Source: Flavobacterium sp. UBA6203 (GTDB lineage: Bacteria; Bacteroidota; Bacteroidia; Flavobacteriales; Flavobacteriaceae). From it: a stretch of 21,768 nt of DNA. The position numbers and the translations under genes are program-made. The notes beneath the pieces are model-generated. The model ran no database searches and was not told the origin of the DNA. It saw only the letters and a program-made list of their open reading frames with translations. Positions 8,354-15,280 of this stretch are shown here, one piece after another. The stretch spans positions 1 to 21,768 of the forward strand of contig DIST01000004.1 in the NCBI GenBank assembly GCA_002421645.1, read 5' to 3'. Every line of letters starts with the position of its first letter. Within the stretch, counting starts at the first letter, position 1.

Positions 8354-8716
8354 ATGAAAGAAATTTTAAAACAAGCCCGAATAGATAAAGAACTTTCTAC
8401 CAGAAAGTTAGCAGAAATCGCGAAAATCGATCAAGCTTTGATTAGTAAGTTTGAAAATGGTTTTCGCATTCCTACCAAAAAACAAGTTCAAACGCTTGCC
8501 CAAATTTTAGAAATCGATTTAAAGCCATTATTAGTCGCTTGGTACAAAGTAAAACTCGACCATAATTTCGATTTAAATCCATTTGCGATTCAAGCTATTA
8601 CCGAAATTCTTCAAGAAAAAGGAATTGAAGTTGGCAATTCATCCAAAGAAAAAGAAATCACTTCCATCTTAGACGAATTGGAAATTTTAAAACAAAAATT
8701 AACCAATCTTCGTTAA
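8354..8716 (+). CDS. XRE-family helix-turn-helix regulator
   Basis: A 120-residue DNA-binding protein. Residues 5-58 form a Cro/C1-type five-helix domain: STRKLAEIAKIDQALISKFE (15-34) is the helix-turn-helix with the typical Q-x-x-[IL]-S-K-x-E recognition helix, followed by GFRIPTKKQVQTLAQIL. The C-terminal half (61-120) is helical with a heptad-like end (EKEITSILDELEILKQKL), likely for dimerization. Similar proteins act alone or as controllers next to restriction-modification or toxin genes, but none is adjacent; the only linked gene is smpB, nine bases upstream. The stop codon directly abuts the stop of convergent pcm. Target genes unknown. Confidence 0.85.
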   Translation: MKEILKQARIDKELSTRKLAEIAKIDQALISKFENGFRIPTKKQVQTLAQILEIDLKPLLVAWYKVKLDHNFDLNPFAIQAITEILQEKGIEVGNSSKEKEITSILDELEILKQKLTNLR

Positions 8717-9358
8717 CTAATTTTTATTTTCTAAAAGAGGGACAAATTTAAAATCACCAAATTCGTGTTTCTCAAATTGGGTTTCGTTTTTACGAATCAA
8801 TAACGTCATGATTTGTTCCTTTTCTCCTACTGGAATTACTAACCTTCCTCCTATTTTTAATTGTGCCATTAAAGGCTGTGGAATAAAAGGAGCTCCAGCC
8901 GTTACAATAATACTATCAAAAGGAGCAGCTTCAGAAAACCCTTTATAACCATCACCAAATATTAACTTTTTAGGACGAATATTTAATTTTGGCAACAAAA
9001 GAGACGTCTTTTTAAACAATTGATTTTGGCGTTCTATCGAATAAACATTAGCTCCCAATGTAAACAAAACAGCAGTTTGATAACCACTTCCAGTTCCAAT
9101 TTCTAATATTTTATGATCTTTTTGAACTTCTAATAATTGTGATTGAAAAGCCACTGTATAAGGCTGAGAAATAGTTTGATCAGCACCTATCGGAAAAGCT
9201 TTATCTTGATAAGCAAAATCTTCAAAACTAGAATCTAAAAACAAATGACGCGGAATTTTTCCAATAGCCGCTAACACGTTTTTATCGGTAATTCCTTTTT
9301 CTTCCAATTGCTTTACCAACTGATTTCTAAGTCCTTGATGTTTATTAGTATCTTTCAA
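8717..9358 (-). CDS. pcm: Protein-L-isoaspartate O-methyltransferase
   Basis: Pcm methylates isoaspartyl residues of aged proteins with S-adenosylmethionine, starting their repair. The SAM-binding motif I is ILEIGTGSGYQTAVL; before it lies DQTISQPYTVAFQ, the family signature around the active site, and after it IFGDGYKGF (motif II region) and GGRLVIPVG. I place the start at the TTG at 9358 (KDTNKHQGLRNQL follows), giving 213 residues, the length I recall for Flavobacteriaceae homologs opening with M-K-D-T. The frame remains open to another TTG at 9409, which would add 17 residues (MFFEILKLF...). There is no ATG in either region. It converges on the XRE gene with zero spacing. Confidence 0.93.
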   Translation of the reverse strand: MKDTNKHQGLRNQLVKQLEEKGITDKNVLAAIGKIPRHLFLDSSFEDFAYQDKAFPIGADQTISQPYTVAFQSQLLEVQKDHKILEIGTGSGYQTAVLFTLGANVYSIERQNQLFKKTSLLLPKLNIRPKKLIFGDGYKGFSEAAPFDSIIVTAGAPFIPQPLMAQLKIGGRLVIPVGEKEQIMTLLIRKNETQFEKHEFGDFKFVPLLENKN

Positions 9359-9455
9359 TTTGGGATGATTTTGTTTGGGTAAAAATAGTTTTAAAATCTC
9401 AAAAAACAAATCAGAAAATAAACTAACTTTTTTCCGAAGTTTCAGAATTTAATCT

Positions 9456-9485
9456 TTTGCACTTTCAACTAAAATCGTACTTTTG
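9456..9485 (+). promoter_or_regulatory. Promoter of the Gfo/Idh oxidoreductase operon
   Basis: TTTG at 9456-9459 (-33) and TACTTTTG at 9478-9485 (-7) are separated by 18 bases, matching the Bacteroidota pattern TTG-N17-23-TAnnTTTG. The ATG lies 16 bases after the -7 box, so the leader is only about ten bases. This is the best promoter in the window and probably drives the long run that follows. Confidence 0.75.
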
Positions 9486-9501
9486 AGAAAATTAATTTTT
9501 T

Positions 9502-10470
9502 ATGCTAAAAGTGGGAGTTTTAGGTGCAGGTCACCTTGGAAAAATACATTTGCGATTATTAAATCAATCTGAAAAATATGAATTAGTAGGCTTTTACGAC
9601 GCTTTTGAAGAAAACGCCAACAAAGTAGCAGCCGAATTTGGTTATAAAAAATTCGATTCTATTGCCGAATTAATCGCTGCAGTTGATGTAGTAGATATTG
9701 TAACACCAACGATGCAACATTTCGAATGTGCCAAACAAGTTATCGAAGCTGGAAAGCATATTTTTATTGAAAAACCAATTTCAAATACTGTAGCTGAAGC
9801 CGAAGAAATCATCGCTTTAGCTAACAAATATAACGTAAAAGGTCAAGTTGGACATGTAGAACGTTTCAATCCAGCGTTTACTGCTGTGAAAGATAAAATC
9901 AACAATCCGATGTTTATTGAAACGCATCGTTTGGCGGAATTCAATCCTCGTGGAACTGATGTTCCAGTAGTTTTGGATTTGATGATTCACGATATTGATG
10001 CAATTTTGAGCGTAGTGAAATCGAAAGTAAAATCAGTAAATGCCAGTGGTGTTGCTGTAATTTCAGATTCACCCGATATTTCAAATGCACGAATTGAATT
10101 CGAAAACGGTTGTGTAGCAAACATTACTTCGAGCCGAATTTCCATGAAAAACATGCGTAAATCACGTTTCTTCCAAAAAGACGCTTACATTTCGGTAGAT
10201 TATTTGGATAAAGTGTGCGAAGTGGTTCGCATGAAAGACGCACCAGAAGTTCCAGGTGATTTTGATATGATTTTACAAAATGCAGAAGGCATAAAAAAAC
10301 AAATCTATTTTGATAATCCACAAGTCGATGCCAACAACGCCATTTTGGACGAATTAGAAACTTTTGCAGATGCTATCAATAACAACACCACTCCAATCGT
10401 AACTTTAGAAGATGGTACTGAAGCTTTAAGAGTGGCGCATATGATTATTGAATCGATGGAAAGAAGATAA
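9502..10470 (+). CDS. Gfo/Idh/MocA family oxidoreductase
   Basis: A 322-residue NAD(P)-dependent dehydrogenase of the glucose-fructose oxidoreductase family. The N-terminal Rossmann fold starts at residue 2 with VGVLGAGHLGKIHLRLL (G-x-G-x-x-G). EKPIS (near residue 92) is the conserved Glu-Lys-Pro of the active site, and GHVERFNPAF (near 118) plus DLMIHDIDAI (near 160) are further family positions. The GHVERFNPA form is also found in UDP-N-acetylglucosamine 3-dehydrogenases (GnnA type), but no GnnB-like aminotransferase is nearby, so the substrate stays open. First gene of the long plus-strand run, with its own good promoter. The DUF1016 start codon lies one base after the stop. Confidence 0.9.
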   Translation: MLKVGVLGAGHLGKIHLRLLNQSEKYELVGFYDAFEENANKVAAEFGYKKFDSIAELIAAVDVVDIVTPTMQHFECAKQVIEAGKHIFIEKPISNTVAEAEEIIALANKYNVKGQVGHVERFNPAFTAVKDKINNPMFIETHRLAEFNPRGTDVPVVLDLMIHDIDAILSVVKSKVKSVNASGVAVISDSPDISNARIEFENGCVANITSSRISMKNMRKSRFFQKDAYISVDYLDKVCEVVRMKDAPEVPGDFDMILQNAEGIKKQIYFDNPQVDANNAILDELETFADAINNNTTPIVTLEDGTEALRVAHMIIESMERR

Positions 10471-10471
10471 A

Positions 10472-11476
10472 ATGAATTTATCCCAAAATCTAATACATGA
10501 AATAAAAACCTTAATTGCAAAAGCAAGAGAAGGAGCTATACGTTCTGTTGATTACCAACGAACGTTGATGTATTGGCATATTGGTGAACGCATTTTCAAT
10601 GAAGAGCAACAAGGAAAAAACAGAGCTGACTACGGAAATTATTTAATAAAATATTTATCCGAACAGCTTCAACCTGAATATGGAAGTGGATTTTCATACA
10701 GACAATTACATCGATACAGACAATTTTATAGAATGTTTCCAATTGTGTCCACACTGCGGACACAATTGAGTTGGTCTCATTATAAATTACTCTTAAGTAT
10801 TGATAATGAAGACAAAAGAGAATACTATATTGCTGAAACTGTAAAAAACAATTGGTCGGTTCGTCAAATGGAAAGGCAAATTAACAGCCAACTATTTGAA
10901 CGATTATTATTAAGTAATGATAAAGAAAGTGTTTTAGCTGTTGCAAGAAATGAAGTTATTCCTTCTAATCCTAGTGAAATTATAAAAGACCCTATGGTCT
11001 TAGAATTTCTTGGTTTAAAAAGAGAAAGTGCTTATTACGAAAAAGATTTAGAACAAGCAATTATTACTAATTTACAAGATTTTCTATTAGAACTTGGAAA
11101 CGGATTTTCTTTTATTGCAAGACAAAAAAGAATCCATTTAGATGGTGATGACTTTTTTGTAGATTTGGTTTTTTATAATAGAATTTTACAATCTTTTGTG
11201 ATTTTTGAAATTAAAACACATAAACTAACTCACGAAGATTTGGGGCAACTTCAAATGTATGTAAATTATTTTGACAGAATTGAAAAATTAGAACATGAAA
11301 AACCTACAATTGGAATACTTTTATGTGCAGATAAAAATAATGCTTTAGTAAAATTTTCATTACCAGAAAACAATACTACTATTCTAGCAAGTCAATATGA
11401 ATTAATTTTACCGACGGAAAAACAATTATTAGATGAAATTCGAAAAGAAATAGAAATTTTAAATAAAAATGACTAG
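10472..11476 (+). CDS. DUF1016 / YhcG-type PD-(D/E)XK nuclease
   Basis: A 334-residue protein. The N-terminal DUF1016 domain (about 1-170) has the family blocks YWHIGERI, SYRQLHRYRQF, LSWSHYKLLLSI and NNWSVRQMERQI. The C-terminal YhcG domain is a PD-(D/E)XK fold: Glu194 in LEQAI, Asp231 in FFVDLVFYN, the pair Glu246/Lys248 in VIFEIKT, then GQLQMYVNYFD, so all catalytic positions appear intact. I start at the ATG at 10472, one base after the previous stop; an in-frame upstream start would run into the oxidoreductase gene. Such proteins often occur near restriction-modification or mobile genes and are suspected nucleases without settled function. Here it sits inside a metabolic run, is A+T-rich, and overlaps the following membrane-protein gene by eight bases. 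Confidence 0.88.
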   Translation: MNLSQNLIHEIKTLIAKAREGAIRSVDYQRTLMYWHIGERIFNEEQQGKNRADYGNYLIKYLSEQLQPEYGSGFSYRQLHRYRQFYRMFPIVSTLRTQLSWSHYKLLLSIDNEDKREYYIAETVKNNWSVRQMERQINSQLFERLLLSNDKESVLAVARNEVIPSNPSEIIKDPMVLEFLGLKRESAYYEKDLEQAIITNLQDFLLELGNGFSFIARQKRIHLDGDDFFVDLVFYNRILQSFVIFEIKTHKLTHEDLGQLQMYVNYFDRIEKLEHEKPTIGILLCADKNNALVKFSLPENNTTILASQYELILPTEKQLLDEIRKEIEILNKND

Positions 11477-11867
11477 AAAAGAATTTATCATAACATTCAT
11501 TGATAAAAAACTAAAGCCTTTACTATTTTTAATGGTTCTAGTTTATTTTGTTATATATCTATTTAATGAATTTAATAACGATACAAATAACAATGTTAAT
11601 AGTATTTTCAATTTAGTTTTTTCGATTTCAATATTATTTTTAATTCTAGGAATTATAAAATACGTAATTGATATCATAAATTATAATTTACCAAATTCAG
11701 TTAAAAATAAATTAGCATATTTATCTAAAATTTTAAATTTAATAAGCTACATTGGTTTATTCGTTTTAGGTTATTTTTCCTATGTAGAAGAAAAATTTAT
11801 TCAAACAATCCTGATACTATCAGCAATAATATACTTAACCTATTCAAAAATTAAAAAAACAAAATGA
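11469..11867 (+). CDS. Small four-helix membrane protein, unknown
   Basis: I do not recognise this 132-residue protein. It has four hydrophobic segments, about residues 17-32, 47-69, 89-105 and 110-125, a basic N-terminus (MTRKEF...KKLKP) and a basic C-terminus (SKIKKTK), giving both ends in the cytoplasm by the positive-inside rule. The loop between helices 1 and 2 is Asn-rich (NEFNNDTNNNVN). The gene is the most A+T-rich stretch in the area. Its ATG lies eight bases inside the DUF1016 gene, and its stop overlaps the next start as ATGA, so it is translationally coupled on both sides. Pairing with the nuclease suggests a joint role, but that is inference. Confidence 0.7.
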   Translation: MTRKEFIITFIDKKLKPLLFLMVLVYFVIYLFNEFNNDTNNNVNSIFNLVFSISILFLILGIIKYVIDIINYNLPNSVKNKLAYLSKILNLISYIGLFVLGYFSYVEEKFIQTILILSAIIYLTYSKIKKTK

Positions 11868-12754
11868 ACACAATCGCAGTAATCGGAGCAGGAACTATGG
11901 GTAACGGAATTGCTCATACTTTCGCGCAAAGCGGATTTACCGTAAAATTAATCGATATTTCAGAAAAATCATTAGAAAAAGGAATGGCAACTATCGCCGC
12001 TAACCTTGACAGAATGGTAACAAAAGGAAGTATCACCGAAGAAGACAAACACAAAACTATTGGAAATATCATCACGTATACTGACGTTAAAGATGGCGTT
12101 GTAGGATGTGATTTAGTGGTGGAAGCGGCTACTGAAAACGTACAATTAAAGTTCAACATCTTCAAACAATTAAGTGAAGTTTGCGATCATAACGTAATTT
12201 TAGCAACTAATACTTCATCAATTTCAATTACACAAATTGCAGCTAACGTAGTGCATCCAGAGCGCGTAATCGGAATGCACTTCATGAATCCGGTGCCTAT
12301 TATGAAATTGGTTGAAATCATTCGTGGATACAATACTTCGGATGAAGTTACGAAAATCATCATGGATTTATCGGTGAAATTAGGAAAAACGCCAACAGAA
12401 GTTAACGATTATCCAGGTTTCGTAGCCAACCGAATTTTAATGCCAATGATTAACGAAGCTATCGAAACGTTATACAACGGTGTTGGTGGTGTTTACGAAA
12501 TTGATACGGTTATGAAATTAGGAATGGCACACCCAATGGGACCATTACAATTAGCTGACTTCATCGGATTAGATGTTTGTTTGTCTATCCTAAATGTAAT
12601 GTATGACGGATTTAAAAATCCAAAATATGCACCTTGTCCATTATTAGTAAACATGGTAATGGCTGGAAAATTAGGAGTGAAATCAGGAGAAGGTTTCTAC
12701 GATTACTCTGAAAGCAAAAAAGCAGAAAAAGTTTCGAAACAATTTTCTAAATAA
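11864..12754 (+). CDS. 3-hydroxybutyryl-CoA dehydrogenase
   Basis: A 296-residue soluble NAD(P)-dependent enzyme that interconverts 3-hydroxyacyl-CoA (typically hydroxybutyryl-CoA) and acetoacyl-CoA. The Rossmann fold begins at residue 4 with AVIGAGTMGNGIAHTFA. EAATEN and NTSSISITQIA follow, then GMHFMNPVPIMKLVEI with the catalytic His, and PGFVANRILMPMINEA, GVGGVYEIDTVMKLGMAHPMGP and SGEGFYDY, all standard for the short HbdA/PaaH type, with no hydratase domain. Start ATG overlaps the membrane-protein stop (ATGA). The likely role is in fatty-acid or butanoate metabolism. In relatives I recall this gene directly following the Gfo/Idh gene, which suggests the two intervening genes are an insertion. 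Confidence 0.95.
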   Translation: MNTIAVIGAGTMGNGIAHTFAQSGFTVKLIDISEKSLEKGMATIAANLDRMVTKGSITEEDKHKTIGNIITYTDVKDGVVGCDLVVEAATENVQLKFNIFKQLSEVCDHNVILATNTSSISITQIAANVVHPERVIGMHFMNPVPIMKLVEIIRGYNTSDEVTKIIMDLSVKLGKTPTEVNDYPGFVANRILMPMINEAIETLYNGVGGVYEIDTVMKLGMAHPMGPLQLADFIGLDVCLSILNVMYDGFKNPKYAPCPLLVNMVMAGKLGVKSGEGFYDYSESKKAEKVSKQFSK

Positions 12755-12761
12755 AGTGAAA

Positions 12762-12814
12762 AGTGATTAGTAATTAGTGAATAGCTAGTTACTAATCACT
12801 AATTACTAATCACT
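12762..12814. repeat. Perfect 19-bp inverted repeat in the gap before DUF1015
   Basis: AGTGATTAGTAATTAGTGA (12762-12780) and its exact reverse complement (12796-12814) flank a 15-base spacer. The right arm overlaps a direct repeat of ACTAATCACT (12791-12800 and 12805-12814). The hairpin is A+T-rich, lacks a plus-strand T-run, and fills nearly the whole 65-base gap. Confidence 0.85.
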
Positions 12815-12819
12815 CAAAA

Positions 12820-14040
12820 ATGGCTAAAATAAAACCTTTTAAAGCAGTACGACCAGCGCCAGATAAAGTGGCTTTGGTAACGTGTAGAACGTATGACGAT
12901 TATAGTTCGGCTGAGCTTGCTGCTTGGTTGGATTTTAATCCGTATTCGTTTTTGCATGTGATTCATCCTGCTTATGCCAATGCTCAAAAAGTGTCATTAG
13001 AAAAGCGTTTTAAAGCCGTTGCCAATAAATATCAAGATTTTAAACACGACCAAATTCTAATTGAAGAAGAACATCCGGTTTTTTATCTGTACGAAATCCA
13101 ATCGAAAGGGCAAACTTTTACAGGAATTATTGCGGGAACTTCGGTGAAAGATTACCAAAATAACGTCATCAAAAAACACGAAGACACCTTGCAATATCGT
13201 GTGGAATTGTTCAAAGATTATCTACATCAAACCAATTTCAATACGGAACCCGTTTTGATTACGTATCCCGATAGTGTGGAAATCAATACGTTTATTGCGT
13301 TGCGAAAAAAGAGCAAACCAGTTTACGAATATTCGACAACCAATAAAGAAAAACACACGCTTTGGAAAATTGATACCCAAAGTGAAATCGATTGGTTGCA
13401 AGAACACTTCGAAAATATTCCAAATTTATATATTGCGGATGGACATCATCGTTCGGCTTCGGCGGAATTGTTGTTCGAGCAAGACAAACATTTAGGAAAC
13501 GAAAATCTGAATTATTTCATGAGTTTTTTAATTGCCGAAAGCAACGTAAAAATTTACGAATTCAACCGCTTGATTCGCGATTTGAATGGCTTGAACAAAG
13601 AAGATTTCATAAAAAGACTATCCGAAAACTTCATCATTAAAGCAAAAGATCAAGAAATTTGGAAACCGCAAAATAAGTTTGAATTTGGAATGTACTTAGA
13701 TGGTAGTTTTTACGCTTTATTTTACAAAAACGAAAATCATAACGCAAATAGTGTTTTAGACAATTTAGATGCCCAGATTTTATACGACAAAGTATTATTT
13801 CCAATACTAGGAATCGAAGATTTAAGAAACGATGAACGCATTGATTATATTCCAGGAAAGCAATCGATTTCTGTTATTAAAGATTTAATCGACGAAGGCG
13901 AATTTGAAGTAGGTTTCATGCTCTACCCTTCCGATATTAACGAAATCAAAGCATTAGCCGATAATGATTTAATCATGCCTCCAAAATCAACTTACATTGA
14001 ACCGAAGTTTAGAAGTGGTTTGGTGGTGTATGAGTTGTAG
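12820..14040 (+). CDS. DUF1015 family protein
   Basis: A 406-residue cytoplasmic protein of the DUF1015 family (about 400-430 residues usual). The opening KIKPFKAVRPAPDKVALVTC (residues 3-22) and the YIADGHHRSASAELLF segment (near residue 205) are the best-conserved parts. The DGHHR motif recalls the nucleotide-binding motif of ParB/sulfiredoxin-fold proteins, hinting at a phosphoryl-transfer role, but I know of no firm function. Later blocks QILYDKVLFPILGIED and RIDYIPGKQSI are also family-typical. It follows the 3-hydroxybutyryl-CoA dehydrogenase after a gap holding the 19-bp palindrome, and is probably part of the same transcript. Confidence 0.88.
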   Translation: MAKIKPFKAVRPAPDKVALVTCRTYDDYSSAELAAWLDFNPYSFLHVIHPAYANAQKVSLEKRFKAVANKYQDFKHDQILIEEEHPVFYLYEIQSKGQTFTGIIAGTSVKDYQNNVIKKHEDTLQYRVELFKDYLHQTNFNTEPVLITYPDSVEINTFIALRKKSKPVYEYSTTNKEKHTLWKIDTQSEIDWLQEHFENIPNLYIADGHHRSASAELLFEQDKHLGNENLNYFMSFLIAESNVKIYEFNRLIRDLNGLNKEDFIKRLSENFIIKAKDQEIWKPQNKFEFGMYLDGSFYALFYKNENHNANSVLDNLDAQILYDKVLFPILGIEDLRNDERIDYIPGKQSISVIKDLIDEGEFEVGFMLYPSDINEIKALADNDLIMPPKSTYIEPKFRSGLVVYEL

Positions 14041-14085
14041 TTTTTTTAGAAAAAAGAAGCAAGAGAAAAGAAAAAAGTCACAATT

Positions 14086-14112
14086 TTGTCATTTCGACAG
14101 AGGAGAAATCAC
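14086..14112 (+). repeat. REP-like element
   Basis: TTGTCATTTCGACAGAGGAG followed by AAATCAC holds a small hairpin (ATTTC 14091-14095 with GAAAT 14105-14109). It shares its TTGTCATT start and ATC-[AT]-C end with the element at 19671 read on the other strand. I recall near-identical strings between genes in many Bacteroidota. It lies directly before the secreted-protein start. Confidence 0.6.
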
Positions 14113-14118
14113 ATAAAA

Positions 14119-14583
14119 ATGAAAAAATTAATATTCTTTTTATTGTTTGTTAACTTTTGTTTTTCGCAAGAGAAAGAATTAACTATTCATGAAATTGACA
14201 GTATTGCTAAAACTTCAAAAAACAAAATTGAATCGAGTGGAGTTATAAAAAAAAACAAAAAAACAATTGGAGGTTTCAATAGTACAGAGATTTTTTATTA
14301 TGATAAATTAGTTTATTCAACATACGAAGAAAATTCTATTGATAAAGAGACGAAATTAAATTATTTCTTCGAATTCTATTTTTCTAATTATACTCCAATC
14401 TTAATAAATATTTACATTATAAAAACGGATATAAAAACTAAAATTGAAGAAAGATTTGAAACTAATTTGAATGAAAATAAAATTCATTCTTTCAAAGAAA
14501 TTGAAAATCCATTTTCAATAAAACTTAGAAACAAACTAAATTCATTATTAATTGATTATCTCAACAATAAAAAGACTAAATAA
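14119..14583 (+). CDS. Small secreted protein, unknown (154 aa)
   Basis: I do not recognise this protein. It begins with a clear signal peptide (MKKLIFFLLFVNFCFSQ, cleavage probably after FSQ), followed by a Lys/Asn/Ile-rich soluble domain with alternating strand-like segments (KTIGGFNSTEIFYYDKLVYS, FFEFYFSNYTPILINIYII) and a helical C-terminus (NKLNSLLIDYLNN). I chose the ATG at 14119; the frame is open from a TTG at 14086, but that would translate the REP-like element ahead of the signal peptide. The gene is more A+T-rich than its neighbours, which suggests an accessory origin. Its stop overlaps the yggS start (TAATG). Confidence 0.65.
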   Translation: MKKLIFFLLFVNFCFSQEKELTIHEIDSIAKTSKNKIESSGVIKKNKKTIGGFNSTEIFYYDKLVYSTYEENSIDKETKLNYFFEFYFSNYTPILINIYIIKTDIKTKIEERFETNLNENKIHSFKEIENPFSIKLRNKLNSLLIDYLNNKKTK

Positions 14584-15248
14584 TGTCAATCTCAAATAAC
14601 CTAATCCAAATAAAATCCCAACTTCCAGCTCACGTTACATTGGTAGCGGTTTCAAAAACCAAACCTGTGGCGGATTTAATGGAAGCTTATGATGCTGGCC
14701 AACGTATTTTTGGAGAAAACAAAATCCAAGAAATGACCGATAAATGGGAAGTCATGCCAAAAGACATTGAATGGCACATGATTGGTCACGTGCAAACGAA
14801 TAAAGTCAAATACATGGCGCCTTATGTGAGTTTGATTCACGGTGTGGATAGTTTGAAATTATTGCAAGAAATCAACAAACAAGCGGCTAAAAACAATCGT
14901 GTGATTGATTGTTTGTTGCAGGTCTACATTGCGGAAGAGGAAAGTAAATTTGGATTAGACAAACAAGAATTAGATGAGCTACTGAAACAAGTTCAGAATG
15001 ACAAGGAAAACTATAAAAACATTCGAATCTTAGGTTTAATGGGAATGGCAACCTTCACAGAAAACCAAAACCAAATCGAGAAAGAATTCAAACATCTAAA
15101 AACGATTTTTGATAAATACAAAACACTGAACACTGAACACTGTCAACTGAACACTCTCTCAATGGGAATGTCGGGCGATTATCAACTAGCAATTTCATGC
15201 GGAAGTACGATGGTTCGAATTGGAAGTAGTATCTTTGGAAGCAGATAA
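14583..15248 (+). CDS. yggS: YggS family PLP homeostasis protein
   Basis: A 221-residue single-domain PLP-binding protein (TIM-barrel, like the N-terminal domain of alanine racemase) that keeps pyridoxal phosphate levels balanced. VAVSKTKP (residues 21-28) holds the PLP-binding Lys. FGENKIQEM (40-48), IEWHMIGHVQTNKVKYM and the C-terminal SMGMSGDYQLAISCGSTMVRIGSSIFG phosphate-binding block are intact. Two stretches are odd: residues 132-141 (ELLKQVQNDK) are encoded by a near-perfect copy of the 29-base REP-like element, and the loop before SMGMSG (about 181-192) is encoded by short CACTGAA-type repeats. Neither disturbs the frame or the core motifs. ATG overlaps the preceding stop by one base (TAATG). 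Confidence 0.93.
   Translation: MSISNNLIQIKSQLPAHVTLVAVSKTKPVADLMEAYDAGQRIFGENKIQEMTDKWEVMPKDIEWHMIGHVQTNKVKYMAPYVSLIHGVDSLKLLQEINKQAAKNNRVIDCLLQVYIAEEESKFGLDKQELDELLKQVQNDKENYKNIRILGLMGMATFTENQNQIEKEFKHLKTIFDKYKTLNTEHCQLNTLSMGMSGDYQLAISCGSTMVRIGSSIFGSR
14976..15004 (-). repeat. REP-like element inside yggS
   Basis: Matches 19671-19699 at 27 of 29 positions, with 23 consecutive identical bases (14982-15004). It is read through in frame as codons for ELLKQVQND. The inner stem CTGAA/TTCAG is retained. Confidence 0.75.
15124..15155 (+). repeat. CACTGAA tandem repeats inside yggS
   Basis: CACTGAA at 15124-15130 and 15131-15137, then a degenerate CACTGTC, AACTGAA and CACT. It encodes the loop before SMGMSGDY. 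Such CTGAACA strings are familiar to me from gaps between genes in this family. Confidence 0.6.
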
Positions 15249-15280
15249 TAGAGAATAGAACATAGAAAATAGACTAAACT

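Noticed and set aside
10448..10471. An in-frame start at 10448 for the DUF1016 gene, overlapping the oxidoreductase by 23 bases
   Set aside because: The ATG at 10472 directly follows the previous stop codon and matches the usual DUF1016 beginning; the extra eight residues are just the oxidoreductase tail read in another frame.
10472..11867. Calling the DUF1016 nuclease and membrane protein a defined anti-phage system
   Set aside because: No known defence partner, methylase or toxin-antitoxin gene is adjacent, and the membrane protein is unrecognised; the idea is kept only as a hypothesis under findings.
12762..12814. Inverted repeat as an intrinsic terminator after 3-hydroxybutyryl-CoA dehydrogenase
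   Set aside because: The stem is A+T-rich and followed on the plus strand by CAAAAATGG, not by a T-run; the next gene needs transcription through it as no promoter box is visible.
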